The translations under genes were made by a program, and so were the position numbers. A model generated the notes under the pieces. It did not search any database, had not been told where the DNA came from, and worked only from the letters and a program-made list of their open reading frames with translations. From assembly GCF_014334325.1 (NCBI RefSeq), contig NZ_JACSET010000001.1:29769-93768 (forward strand): 64,000 bases of DNA, read 5' to 3'. The DNA comes from Treponema sp. Marseille-Q4130 (GTDB lineage Bacteria; Spirochaetota; Spirochaetia; Treponematales; Treponemataceae). This document shows positions 1 through 8,385 of the stretch, in pieces (position 1 is the first letter of the stretch; every line of letters starts with the position of its first letter).

Positions 1-796
1 TTGCAAGCGTCGTAAAAAATCCGAAAAAGAACGTCGCGCCTAAAATACCGAGCGGCTTCCACTGCCCGAAGATGAGCGCCGCGATCGACAAAAAGCCGAG
101 ACCTGCGACGCTGCCGTTGAACTCGCCGCTGTACGTGACGAGCATAACGCCGCCGCCGAGTCCCGAAAGCGCACCGCTTGCGAGCACTCCGAACCAGCGC
201 ATTCTGTGCACGTTGACGCCTGCGCTTTCTACCGCCGACGGGTGTTCGCCGCAGGCGCGTAAGCGCAACCCGAAGGACGTGCTGTATAAAAGCCAAAACG
301 AAAAGCCCCACACCGCAAGCACGAGCCACGTCGACCAGTACGAGCGCGAAAAAAACAGCGCGCCGATTACGGGAATCCTTGAAAGAAACGGAATGTCGTC
401 ACGCACGATGCCCATGACGATAGGAATATTGCCGCTTCCGGTGACGAGGCGCGCGACGTACACGGTGAGAGCGGCCGCGAGCATATTGATCGCCGTTCCG
501 GAAATCGTCTGATCGGCTTTCAGATTGATCGATGCGAACGCGTGAAGCGACGCGACGAGCATACCGCACAGCACTCCCGCCGCCAAGCCGAGTGCGATAT
601 ACGCGGTGTGCGGCATTGCATTTTCGGTGAGTTTGATGACGAATGCGCTTCCGAAATAGCCTGAAAGCATGAGCCCTTCAAGCCCCAAGTTCGTAACGCC
701 GGAACGTTCACTGTAGAGACCGCCCAAGCTTGTAACGAGCATGGGAATCGTATATGCGATGACGTACGGAAAAATCTGCGAAAAAAGTTCCCACAT
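1..796 (-). CDS. ABC transporter permease, nucleoside (BMP/Nup) type, 3' end outside window
   Basis: Inner-membrane permease of an importer of the branched-chain-amino-acid-like superfamily (NupQ/YufQ and PnrE-like). The reading frame begins with ATG at 796, one base after the stop of the upstream permease, and stays open to the window edge (about 265 codons), so the C terminus is missing. Residues near 25-40 carry the family segment Ser-Glu-Arg-x-Gly-x-x-Asn-Leu-Gly-x-Glu-Gly, followed by several hydrophobic helices. The typical family length of about 300 residues suggests only 30-50 residues are cut off. Position after ATPase and permease 1 makes it the third gene of one transcript. Substrate is inferred from family (purine nucleosides are the best characterised), not shown by sequence. 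Confidence 0.85.
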   Translation of the reverse strand, partial: MWELFSQIFPYVIAYTIPMLVTSLGGLYSERSGVTNLGLEGLMLSGYFGSAFVIKLTENAMPHTAYIALGLAAGVLCGMLVASLHAFASINLKADQTISGTAINMLAAALTVYVARLVTGSGNIPIVMGIVRDDIPFLSRIPVIGALFFSRSYWSTWLVLAVWGFSFWLLYSTSFGLRLRACGEHPSAVESAGVNVHRMRWFGVLASGALSGLGGGVMLVTYSGEFNGSVAGLGFLSIAALIFGQWKPLGILGATFFFGFFTTLA

Positions 797-797
797 A

Positions 798-1976
798 TCA
801 GCGGCCTCCCTGCGCCGCACGCTGCGCGCTATCGGCATTGTTACTATTTGCTTTTCGCTTTCCACGCACGGCACGGAAAACACCGTTCCACAGCCGTTCG
901 AACAAAATACTCGTCGCGGTAAAGTAAATGATGACGGAGATGATCGTGTCGGCGATTTCAGGCGGAACGGACGTCATCGCGTTCATAAATCCTTTGCCCG
1001 ACTGCAGTATGCCGAAAAATATCGACGCGAGCAAAACACCGACGGGCGTCGAAGCACCGAGTAGGGCGACCGCTATGCCGTCGAAGCCTTGAGAAGGCAT
1101 GACACCGATCTGCATATTGAGCGAATAGCCCGTGTAATAAGAAAGACCGGCCAGTCCTGCAAGCGCGCCTGAAATCATCATGGACAAAATGATGCTCGAA
1201 TTTACGTTGATACCTGCATATTCCGCGCAGCTTTTATTTGCGCCGACGGCTTTTAAACTGAAACCGAGCGTCGTTTTACTCAAGCAAAACTGCACGGCGC
1301 CGAGGGCGACGATCGCGATAAAAACGCTTAAATTGATATACGTGGAACCCGCAAAGAGATCCGTAAGCCACGGAGTACGGAGCGATTGCGTTACAGCGAT
1401 TGCGGAACTTTCCGTTTCGAGCGACGGCCCTTTGAGATACGCGGGAATATAATAATACACGCTCCAATAAGCGATCCAATTCATCATAATCGTCGATACG
1501 ACTTCATGCACGTTGAATTTCGCTTTAAAAAAACCGGGGATTGCAGCCCACAGCGCTCCGCCGAGCGCTGCGCACAGGATCAATGCAATGAGATAGAGCG
1601 GACGCGGCAAAAAGAGATAATGCGCAGCTATCGTCGCGACCAGTCCTCCCGCGAGCATTTGCCCGGAACAGCCGATATTGAACAAGCCCGTTTTATACGC
1701 GAACGCAAACGCGAGTCCGGTAAAAAACAGCGTCGTCGATGTTGCGATCGTGTTTCCGATGCGCTCCGCATTCATAAGGCTGCCGCGGAACATATAGAGA
1801 TAAGCTTCAAGCGGATTTTCTCCGATAACCGCCATGAGGATGCCGCCCGCGACAAGACCGAGCACGACGGCACTCAACGCAATTAAAAACGTCCCGCTTT
1901 TCCGCTCTTCGTGCTTTTTTCCCCGACGCTTTTTCGCTTCGGCGTGTTTTTCGATATGCGTTGTCCCGTGCTTCAT
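798..1976 (-). CDS. ABC transporter permease 1, nucleoside (BMP/Nup) type
   Basis: Membrane permease of 392 residues, related to NupP/YufP and PnrD. A basic, Lys/Arg/Glu-rich cytoplasmic N terminus (about 30 residues) precedes about eight to ten hydrophobic segments. The segment Tyr-Lys-Thr-Gly-Leu-Phe-Asn-Ile-Gly near residue 92 is typical of this permease family, and a conserved cytoplasmic loop (Ala-Val-Gly-Ala-Asn-x-x-x-Ala-x-Tyr-Ala-Gly-Ile) lies near residue 245. Its start overlaps the ATPase stop by 4 nt (ATGA) and its stop lies one base from the next permease start, so translational coupling is likely. It should pair with the following permease to form the heteromeric channel. Confidence 0.88.
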   Translation of the reverse strand: MKHGTTHIEKHAEAKKRRGKKHEERKSGTFLIALSAVVLGLVAGGILMAVIGENPLEAYLYMFRGSLMNAERIGNTIATSTTLFFTGLAFAFAYKTGLFNIGCSGQMLAGGLVATIAAHYLFLPRPLYLIALILCAALGGALWAAIPGFFKAKFNVHEVVSTIMMNWIAYWSVYYYIPAYLKGPSLETESSAIAVTQSLRTPWLTDLFAGSTYINLSVFIAIVALGAVQFCLSKTTLGFSLKAVGANKSCAEYAGINVNSSIILSMMISGALAGLAGLSYYTGYSLNMQIGVMPSQGFDGIAVALLGASTPVGVLLASIFFGILQSGKGFMNAMTSVPPEIADTIISVIIYFTATSILFERLWNGVFRAVRGKRKANSNNADSAQRAAQGGR

Positions 1977-3502
1977 CGCTGCGTTCCTCCGTGTTTGACG
2001 CCCGCCATCATAAGGCCGACCGCGTGTTCGTTCGTCTCTTGTGTTTTTACGATATCGATAAGTTCGCCGCCGCTTATGACGGCGATTTTATCCGACAGAT
2101 TGAACACTTCGTCGAGTTCGAGCGAAACGAGCAGCACGGCGTTTCCCTTGTCGCGCTGAGCGACGATCTGTTTGTGGATGTATTCGATCGCGCCGACATC
2201 GAGTCCGCGCGTCGGCTGAACGGCGATGAGCAGTTTCGGTTTAACGGAAAGCTCTCGTCCGATGATGAGCTTTTGCTGGTTTCCGCCGGAAAGTTTTCCT
2301 GCAGGCGATTTTATCCCTTCGCCCGAGCGAACGTCGAAATTATTAACGACGTCTTCGGCGTAGGAGTTGATGCATTTATCGTCAAGGATGCCCCGCTTGC
2401 TGAACGGCCAGCGGTAAAAATCCTTTACGGCGATATTTTCCGCAATCGATTCGGTCGGGATGATGCCGCGCTTTTGCCGATCTTCCGGAATATGCGCGAT
2501 GCCGCTTTCGTTCCGTTCGCGGATCGTAAAGGACGTCGCATCTTCCCCATCGATAAAAATCGAACCGTCTGCGATCGGCGTCAAACCCGTGATCGCTTCG
2601 ACGAGTTCGCTCTGCCCGTTCCCATCGACGCCGGCAAGTCCGACGATTTCACCTTCATGCACCGAAAGCGAAAAGTTTTTGACGCCGGCAACGTTTTTCG
2701 CATTCATGACGGAGAGGTTTTTGATTTCGAGGATCGCACGTCCCGGACGCGACGGCGCTTTATCGACTTTAAAACTTACGGGGTGTCCGACCATCTTCGC
2801 CGCCATATCCTGCATACTCGTAGAAGCGACATCGACGACGCCGATCATTTTTCCGCGCCGGATGATCGTACAGCGGTCGGCGACCGTCTTTATTTCGTTG
2901 AGCTTATGCGTGATGAGGATAATCGATTTACCTTCTTTGACAAGATTTTTCATAATCCGCATGAGATCGTCGATCTCCTGCGGTGTGAGCACCGCCGTCG
3001 GTTCGTCGAAGATCAATATCTTCGCGTCGCGGTACAGCATTTTGAGTATTTCGACTCTTTGCTGCATACCGACGGAAATGTCTTCGATCTTCATATCGGG
3101 ATCGATATTGAGTCCGTATTTTTCGCTGAGCGCTTTAATTTTTTTCGACGCTTCCCTCCGGCGCAAAACGAAAGCACCTTCGTTTCCGAGGATGATATTT
3201 TCGGTGACGGTAAAATTGCGCACGAGTTGAAAATGCTGATGCACCATGCTTATGCCGAGTTTCGTCGCATCGTTCGGATTTTTGACGGCGACTTCTTTAC
3301 CGTGTACTTTTATCGTACCGCGGTCGGCATGATAGAGGCCGAACAAAATACTCATGAGCGTCGATTTGCCCGCGCCGTTTTCGCCGAGTATCGCGTGGAT
3401 TTCACCGTCTTTTACCTGCAGCGTGATATCGTCGTTCGCAACGATGCCGGGAAATTCCTTTCTGATGTGAAGCATTTCGATTACGTAATTATCGCCGCCC
3501 AT
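1973..3502 (-). CDS. ABC transporter ATP-binding protein with two nucleotide-binding domains (nucleoside type)
   Basis: Energises the importer formed with the two downstream permeases. At 509 residues it is a fused double ATPase. Domain 1 has Walker A GENGAGKS (residues 40-47), signature SVGMQQR and Walker B LIFDEP. Domain 2 has a degenerate Walker A, GVDGNGQSE, where the P-loop Lys is replaced, and signature SGGNQQK. Such asymmetry is normal in NupO, RbsA and PnrC-like proteins, where one site is weak. Start is ATG at 3502 with GGAGG upstream. No substrate-binding lipoprotein lies immediately upstream, although such a gene often leads these operons; it may be beyond the window or elsewhere. 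Confidence 0.93.
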   Translation of the reverse strand: MGGDNYVIEMLHIRKEFPGIVANDDITLQVKDGEIHAILGENGAGKSTLMSILFGLYHADRGTIKVHGKEVAVKNPNDATKLGISMVHQHFQLVRNFTVTENIILGNEGAFVLRRREASKKIKALSEKYGLNIDPDMKIEDISVGMQQRVEILKMLYRDAKILIFDEPTAVLTPQEIDDLMRIMKNLVKEGKSIILITHKLNEIKTVADRCTIIRRGKMIGVVDVASTSMQDMAAKMVGHPVSFKVDKAPSRPGRAILEIKNLSVMNAKNVAGVKNFSLSVHEGEIVGLAGVDGNGQSELVEAITGLTPIADGSIFIDGEDATSFTIRERNESGIAHIPEDRQKRGIIPTESIAENIAVKDFYRWPFSKRGILDDKCINSYAEDVVNNFDVRSGEGIKSPAGKLSGGNQQKLIIGRELSVKPKLLIAVQPTRGLDVGAIEYIHKQIVAQRDKGNAVLLVSLELDEVFNLSDKIAVISGGELIDIVKTQETNEHAVGLMMAGVKHGGTQR

Positions 3503-3691
3503 TCACGCCTCCGGTTATACACTTGAATCGTATAAAACAGTATAACACAGATTGTGAAATTTCGGTATAGAATTTTTTATCGTGTGCTTTACCGGCGGGT
3601 ATCTGTTTTATCGGCGATATGTAGGAGATTCGGATATCCCGATCGACATCGGACAGAGTTTTTCGAAAACCGATGATAAAGTGTCAATCGG

Positions 3692-3844
3692 ATGAAAGCG
3701 TATATTGAGCAAATTATAAATGTTGCCGCAATATGCGGCGCAAGAGTCGCCTTGGCAAATATCGTCGCACTTGATAATCAACAACTGCGACGCAGACCAT
3801 CGCTCATGACATGTTTTCGTGCTTTTGCTATGATAGGCTTATGA
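3692..3844 (+). pseudogene. Fragment of a DJ-1/PfpI-family gene
   Basis: A 50-codon open frame runs from ATG 3692 to a TGA that overlaps the uppP start. Its first 31 codons match the middle of the PfpI-like protein at 7012-7487: both read K-A-Y-I-E-Q, then V-A-A-I-C-G-A, then L-A-N and A-L-D-N. The match includes the nucleophile elbow Ala-Ile-Cys-Gly-Ala. It stops abruptly after Asp-Asn; the remaining codons resemble nothing. There is no ribosome-binding site and no room for the first or last third of the fold. I read it as a relic of a second copy of the gene, now serving partly as the promoter region of uppP. Confidence 0.7.
3806..3834 (+). promoter_or_regulatory. uppP promoter, leaderless arrangement
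   Basis: ATGACA (3806-3811), a 17-bp spacer ending in TGC, then TATGAT (3829-3834): an extended -10. Six bases separate the -10 from the ATG at 3841, so transcription should start on the A of the start codon. No Shine-Dalgarno is present. Confidence 0.65.
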
Positions 3845-4683
3845 CGATTTTACAAAGCCTTTTGCTCGGCGTCCTTCAGGGCCTAACGGAATTTTTGCCC
3901 GTTTCTTCTTCCGGCCATCTCGCTGTTGCGCAGCATCTGTTTTCGCTCGGCGACGTGCCGCTTTTATTCGATGTATTTCTTCATCTAGCAACGCTCGCCG
4001 CGGTCGTACTCTATTTCAGGCACGATATTCTGAAACTCTTTTCTGCGCTCGGAAAAATGATTACGCGACGCCCCGTCGATTCCGGCGTTTCGGGCGAAAG
4101 CGGTTTGACGAAAACCGATGAAGCTTCCCGAAAAACGGTTGCCGCAGTTATCATCGCAACGCTCGTGACGGGCGTCATCGGCATCGCTGCGGAAAAAATG
4201 CTGCCCTCTCTTTCGATACGCTTTGTGTGCGCCTTCTTTATCGTTACGGCCTGCCTTTTGCTTTTTTCGCAATACATGAGCCGAAAGAGAAAAAGCGCGA
4301 ACGACGGGAAGGGCATTTCACGGAAGCAGGCCCTCGCGGTCGGCATTGCGCAGGGTATCGGAACGCTGCCCGGCATTTCGAGGAGCGGTTCAACCATCGC
4401 AGGCGCTTTGCTTTCAGGCGTCGGACAGGCGGATGCGGGCGAATTTTCGTTTATCGTTTCGATTCCCGCGATACTCGGCGCTTTTATCCTTGAGCTTAAA
4501 GATTTTGATAAAATGTCGGAATCGATCGGCGCGTTGCAAATCGTTGTCGGGTGCACGGCAGCCTTCGTCGTCGGCTGGGCGTCCCTTTCGCTCCTTATGA
4601 AAATTATTAAAAAAGGAAAGCTCGGTTGGTTCGCGTGTTATCTCGTTCCGCTCGGCATAGCGGGATTGTTATTTTTTAAATAA
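3841..4683 (+). CDS. uppP: Undecaprenyl-diphosphatase UppP (BacA)
   Basis: Integral membrane phosphatase that converts undecaprenyl diphosphate to the monophosphate and so recycles the lipid carrier for peptidoglycan; it also confers bacitracin tolerance. The 280-residue protein has the two family signatures: Glu17-Phe-Leu-Pro-Val-Ser-Ser-Ser-Gly-His26 and Pro-Gly-Ile-Ser-Arg-Ser-Gly-Ser-Thr near residue 180, which form the active site. About eight hydrophobic helices follow the family pattern. The frame could start at 3811, but the family N terminus (MTILQSLLLG) and the promoter spacing both favour ATG 3841. A loop near residues 70-95 is longer and more polar than in E. coli UppP. Confidence 0.95.
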   Translation: MTILQSLLLGVLQGLTEFLPVSSSGHLAVAQHLFSLGDVPLLFDVFLHLATLAAVVLYFRHDILKLFSALGKMITRRPVDSGVSGESGLTKTDEASRKTVAAVIIATLVTGVIGIAAEKMLPSLSIRFVCAFFIVTACLLLFSQYMSRKRKSANDGKGISRKQALAVGIAQGIGTLPGISRSGSTIAGALLSGVGQADAGEFSFIVSIPAILGAFILELKDFDKMSESIGALQIVVGCTAAFVVGWASLSLLMKIIKKGKLGWFACYLVPLGIAGLLFFK

Positions 4684-4695
4684 GCGGAGTTAATT

Positions 4696-5247
4696 ATGCA
4701 TTTATCGAAAATTATTAAAATTATAGCGGCAGTGTCGCTGCTTGTTATTGTTTTGCCGGTCGCCGCCGATTCGGACAAAAATTCTTCCATAAAACAGGAA
4801 TGGAAAGAGTTCGGCAAAAAGTCCGCCGACGCCTTAAAATCCTTCGGTAAAGCAATGGGCGAGACGGGTAAAAAAATCGGCGAAGACGTGCAGAACGCGC
4901 TTACGCCGAAATACTACGGAACGTGGGTATACGAAGGAAAAAGCGAAACGACGACCGTCGAAATCAAACAGGATAAAATGATGACGGTCATGCAAAAGGC
5001 GGCGCTCGATATGCGATATTGGAGCGGCACGTATTCGGCGACTCAGGCGCTCATCGTTTTTACCGTCGAAAAATCCGGAACGGATACGGGTTACTCCAGA
5101 AGCGAATCCGATGATGAAAAGACGTGGCGGATTTTATATTCGTTCGACGAAGAAAAGGGTACGCTCACGCTTCGCTGCTCGCATATTCCGACAGACAAAG
5201 ACGGTCACGACTTTTCCGAGCCGACGATTTTCAAAAAACAAAAATAA
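4696..5247 (+). CDS. Secreted protein of unknown function
   Basis: A 183-residue protein that I cannot assign to a family. Residues 1-25 form a Sec signal peptide ending near Val-Ala-Ala-Asp, with no lipobox Cys, so a soluble periplasmic location is likely. A Lys/Gly-rich amphipathic helical stretch (about residues 35-70) precedes a domain that seems to be mostly beta-strands and opens with Tyr-Tyr-Gly-Thr-Trp-Val-Tyr-Glu, a lipocalin-like Gly-x-Trp start. It lies 12 bp after uppP with GGAG upstream of the ATG, so it is probably cotranscribed. A lipocalin-like ligand-binding role would be a guess from the pattern only. Confidence 0.7.
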   Translation: MHLSKIIKIIAAVSLLVIVLPVAADSDKNSSIKQEWKEFGKKSADALKSFGKAMGETGKKIGEDVQNALTPKYYGTWVYEGKSETTTVEIKQDKMMTVMQKAALDMRYWSGTYSATQALIVFTVEKSGTDTGYSRSESDDEKTWRILYSFDEEKGTLTLRCSHIPTDKDGHDFSEPTIFKKQK

Positions 5248-5255
5248 CTGTATAG

Positions 5256-5288
5256 GGCATCTCGAAAAACTCGCCTTTAGCGATTTTT
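5256..5288. repeat. 33-bp dispersed repeat, copy 1
   Basis: GGCATCTCGAAAAACTC followed by CCTTTA and CGATTTTT. The same 33 bases occur at 51341-51373 with two differences. Both copies sit just after a stop codon on the same strand. The T-rich end could act in transcript termination, but the hairpin potential is weak. Confidence 0.65.
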
Positions 5289-5346
5289 CCGGACAGATTA
5301 TTAATTAACAATATAGCTGTCGGAGCCGTTTTGCGGGAGTACGAAT

Positions 5347-6963
5347 ATGCAAAAGGTTTTTATCGATGTAAAGGATCTTGAAAAGCGCATGCACGAAGCC
5401 TTCGGCATCACCGAAGACGTTATGATCGAAAACGCTGCAAGCGCGCTTGAAGCCGAAGTGCGGAAAGCTTTGTACGATCGAAATATCGTGCGGACTTCCG
5501 AAAAGCGGCCGGCTCATCGTACGGAGCAGTCGAGCATATCGTGTGCGGCTCTTCACGCCGCGCGATCGAGAGCATCGCAGCCGTACCTCGTTTCAGCATC
5601 TTCGCTCGATGTGTTGATCGTGTGCGGAAGCGGCAATAACGGAGCCGACGGTTACGCGCTCGCCCGCCGGATACTAGGCGATATTCCCGCCGCCGTTTAC
5701 GCCTCATTCGACGCAAAAACGGAAAACTGCAAACGGGAGCGGGATGCGGCGCTTGCGACCGGTGTAAAACTCGTGAGCCGATCGTCGTTTTTAAAACGAC
5801 TTGCATCCTGTGCGCTCGTCGTCGATTGCTTATACGGCACGGGCTTTCACGGAACGCTCATGCCCGACGTTTCCGCACTCATCGATAAAATTAATAAGGC
5901 TCCGTGTTTCCGCATCGCCTGCGACATACCGAGCGGCATCGATAAGCGCGGAGCTGTTTCAACCGAATACAAACATACGGCGCTCGCGTTCAATGCCGAC
6001 GTAACGGTTGCGATGGGCGCGCTCAAAGCGGCGTACTTCGGAGACGTTGCGAAAGATTTTTGCGGAATTATTAAAAAATACGGTATCGGCGTAAGCGGCT
6101 GCGTATTTGAAGCGGGCAGGGCAGCCGACCTGTACCTCCTCGAAGCGGGCGATATGAGCCTTCCCGTGCGGACAAAAAAATCGGTACACAAAGGACACTT
6201 CGGACACGCTGTGATCGCCGCGGGAGAAAAAGCCGGAGCTGCGATCATTGCGGGGGAAGCGGCGCTCGGCTTCGGCGCGGGTCTTGCGACGCTTGTCGAA
6301 ACGGAAAAAGGAGCTGCGTCGCGATTTAAACTCCCGTCCGATTTGATGATTGCAAAATCCTTTCCTCAAAACACGACGGCGATTTTACTCGGAAGCGGAT
6401 TCGGACGCGATCGGACGGACGCGTTTCAAAGCGTATGCGCACACATCGAAGAGCACAAAGGTGCAGGAATCGTGCTCGACGCCGACTCTTTTTATTACGG
6501 CGATATCGTAAACCTGCTCGACGCGCTCGCAAAGCGTCGGACGCGGGTTGTCCTCACACCTCATCCGAAAGAATTTCAATCCCTTTTAAAATTGTGTTCG
6601 CTCGGCGACTATACGATCGCGGAGATTGCAGACGACAGGATCGAAATCGTTAAAAAATTTTCCGCGCGCTTTCCGCATACCGTGCTCGTGCTCAAAGGGG
6701 CGAATACGGTGATCGCGTCGGAGCGCGGCGTATTCGTAAGCGTCGAAGGAAATCAAAGCCTTGCAAAAGCCGGAAGCGGCGACGTGCTCGCAGGTCTCGT
6801 CTGCGCGCTGCTCGCCGAGCGATACGGCGCCGAAGATGCGGCTGTTACGGCAGTCCTTGCACACGGCATTGCATCTCAGCGCTTTGCGCGCTCGTACAAT
6901 TTGACACCGCCGAAATTGATCGATGCCGTCGGAGGTTTGATGTCCGGATTACAATCGATGTAA
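5347..6963 (+). CDS. nnr: Bifunctional NAD(P)H-hydrate epimerase / ADP-dependent NAD(P)H-hydrate dehydratase
   Basis: Cytosolic metabolite-repair enzyme that restores hydrated NADH and NADPH. The N-terminal YjeF_N epimerase domain (about residues 1-235) shows CGSGNNGADGYALAR near residue 92, Asp-Cys-Leu-Tyr-Gly-Thr-Gly and Asp-Ile-Pro-Ser-Gly-Ile-Asp. The C-terminal ribokinase-like dehydratase domain (about 265-538) shows KGHFGHAVIAAG, Leu-Thr-Pro-His-Pro-Lys-Glu, Leu-Lys-Gly-Ala-Asn-Thr and GNQSLAKAGSGDVLAG, which is the ADP-binding and catalytic region. At 538 residues it is a little longer than E. coli Nnr; a Ser/Ala/Arg-rich insert of about 35 residues sits before the Rossmann glycine loop. 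Start ATG 5347 has GCGGGAG upstream. Confidence 0.93.
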   Translation: MQKVFIDVKDLEKRMHEAFGITEDVMIENAASALEAEVRKALYDRNIVRTSEKRPAHRTEQSSISCAALHAARSRASQPYLVSASSLDVLIVCGSGNNGADGYALARRILGDIPAAVYASFDAKTENCKRERDAALATGVKLVSRSSFLKRLASCALVVDCLYGTGFHGTLMPDVSALIDKINKAPCFRIACDIPSGIDKRGAVSTEYKHTALAFNADVTVAMGALKAAYFGDVAKDFCGIIKKYGIGVSGCVFEAGRAADLYLLEAGDMSLPVRTKKSVHKGHFGHAVIAAGEKAGAAIIAGEAALGFGAGLATLVETEKGAASRFKLPSDLMIAKSFPQNTTAILLGSGFGRDRTDAFQSVCAHIEEHKGAGIVLDADSFYYGDIVNLLDALAKRRTRVVLTPHPKEFQSLLKLCSLGDYTIAEIADDRIEIVKKFSARFPHTVLVLKGANTVIASERGVFVSVEGNQSLAKAGSGDVLAGLVCALLAERYGAEDAAVTAVLAHGIASQRFARSYNLTPPKLIDAVGGLMSGLQSM

Positions 6964-7011
6964 ATACCGTGTATCATATACGGGGAGTGCAATTCCGAAC
7001 GGAATTCCCCG

Positions 7012-7487
7012 CTAGTTGTTCAGCGACTGCATAAGTTCGAAAAAATATTTAGACTCTTTTGTTGTGTAGAGTTTATACCAATTCATCAAAGTATCTTCAC
7101 CGAACACATTCAACAACTTTAAAACTTCAAATGTAAATTCAAGCGGCGCAATACCTGTTGCCGTAATTAAATTACCGTCCCTTACGACGGGCGTATCTTC
7201 ATATAGATGTTCGCCTTTATAATTTTTGCACACTTGTTTTAAGAATGCCTTATCGTTGCTCGTGTGCTTTTTATTATCAAGAGCGCCGACATTCGCCAAA
7301 CCGAGTGTTGCGCCGCATATTGCGGCAACCTTTATATCTTGCTCAATATATGCTTTCGCTTTTAAGAGGATCGGTTCATGTTCTTTTTCAAACCAATGAT
7401 CGGAACCCGGCAAAATGAGGATATCGCTGTCGGAAATATTCATATCGCCGATACGTCGATCGGGCGTAATCAGGAGTCCGCCCATAG
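7012..7487 (-). pseudogene. DJ-1/PfpI (type 1 glutamine amidotransferase-like) gene, 5' end lost
   Basis: The frame encodes the C-terminal four-fifths of a DJ-1/PfpI-type protein: Ile-Leu-Pro-Gly-Ser-Asp, the nucleophile elbow Ala-Ile-Cys-Gly-Ala, His-Thr-Ser-Asn and Ile-Thr-Ala-Thr-Gly. Family members have about 35-40 further N-terminal residues with the first beta-strand and the Glu of the catalytic site; these are absent. The first Met (7485) is internal to the fold, and directly upstream the sequence switches, in another frame, to the beginning of a methyltransferase gene. It could still be translated from that Met, but a functional enzyme is doubtful. A fragment of a second copy lies at 3692-3844. 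Confidence 0.75.
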
Positions 7488-7627
7488 TTTGTCGGTGTCA
7501 ACAAAACCGACCATTGTCCTGCTTGTGCCTTCAGGTATGTTTCGCGGTCAATCGGCTTTCCCCATTCCCGGCCTTCGGCTATCCATCGGTCGATTATCGC
7601 GGCATTTGCGTCTTGATATGCGTTCAT
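7488..7627 (-). pseudogene. N-terminal fragment of a SAM-dependent methyltransferase gene
   Basis: From ATG 7627, with GAGAGG seven bases upstream, about 46 codons read like the start of a class I methyltransferase: M-N-A-Y-Q-D-A-N-A-A-I-I-D-R-W, then W-G-K-P-I and W-S-V-L-L-T-P-T. In that family the next residues are usually Lys-Pro-Val-Pro and the SAM-binding Gly motif, but here the sequence jumps into the truncated PfpI gene in a different frame. The join is consistent with a deletion that removed the rest of the methyltransferase and the front of the PfpI gene. Family recognition rests on memory of related N termini, so it is moderate. Confidence 0.55.
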
Positions 7628-7674
7628 AGTTCCTCTCATATTAATTATTAATTCGACAGCTCGGGAAAAAACGT

Positions 7675-8385
7675 TCACCGCCACAGCGAGGTCGTTTTCG
7701 GCGCAAACGGAGTAAAGTGCACGCCGTCGAGTTTTGCATCGATGCGGTAAAATACGGCGTTGCTGTTTTTTCCGTCGAGTTCGAGAATTGCAAACGACGG
7801 CGGCGTAAGCGCGCGAGGATAGGAAATGCTTCCGGGGTTTACGATGTAGACGCTCCGGCGGATTTCAGCCGCGATATGCGTGTGTCCGTAGACTGCGATG
7901 TCGGCGCCGGCCGCTTTGCATTCGCGTTCGATCGCATCCGTTCCGTAATACGCGCCCTGTTCGTGACCGTGTACGGCATAGATCACGTGACCGGCCGCTT
8001 TCAAAATCTGCCGCTTCGGAATAATCAGTTCATATAAACCGCCGGACGATTTTTTGCCGCATGGATCAAAACGGGAAGGGAAGCGGTCGGCGTCTCCGTT
8101 CCCTTCGACAAAGGCTGCCACCGGCGGTACGAGATGCGCGAAAGCCGCATCGCTCGCCGCATCGTCCATGCACGAAACGAAATCGCCCGCGCCGTCGCCG
8201 CAAAACACGAGCGCGTCGCACGAAGGGCCGGTTTTCTCCACGATGAGACGGAAGAGTTCCCGCTGTCCGTGAGAATCGGAAAGCACGAGAATGCGCGCGC
8301 TTTCTTTTTTTGCGAGAAAAGCGATATCGCGCTTTGCACCGAGCAGATGATGCTCCGTTTGTTCCAGCGTAATCATAAAAATCAA
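7675..8385 (-). CDS. YfcE/MJ0936-type metallophosphoesterase
   Basis: Cytosolic calcineurin-like phosphodiesterase or phosphatase, 236 residues, with a two-metal active site. The motifs appear in order: LSDSHG (Asp-x-His), Gly-Asp (FCGDGAGD), Gly-Asn-Gly-Asp in place of the more usual Gly-Asn-Cys-Asp or Gly-Asn-His-Asp, Val-His-Gly-His, and Tyr-Gly-His-Thr-His, followed by Asn-Pro-Gly-Ser, all typical of the family. Its ATG (8385) overlaps the upstream lipoprotein's stop by ATGA, so the two are translationally coupled. An N-terminal extension of about 30 residues precedes the first metal motif. The physiological substrate is unknown. Confidence 0.9.
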   Translation of the reverse strand: MIFMITLEQTEHHLLGAKRDIAFLAKKESARILVLSDSHGQRELFRLIVEKTGPSCDALVFCGDGAGDFVSCMDDAASDAAFAHLVPPVAAFVEGNGDADRFPSRFDPCGKKSSGGLYELIIPKRQILKAAGHVIYAVHGHEQGAYYGTDAIERECKAAGADIAVYGHTHIAAEIRRSVYIVNPGSISYPRALTPPSFAILELDGKNSNAVFYRIDAKLDGVHFTPFAPKTTSLWR

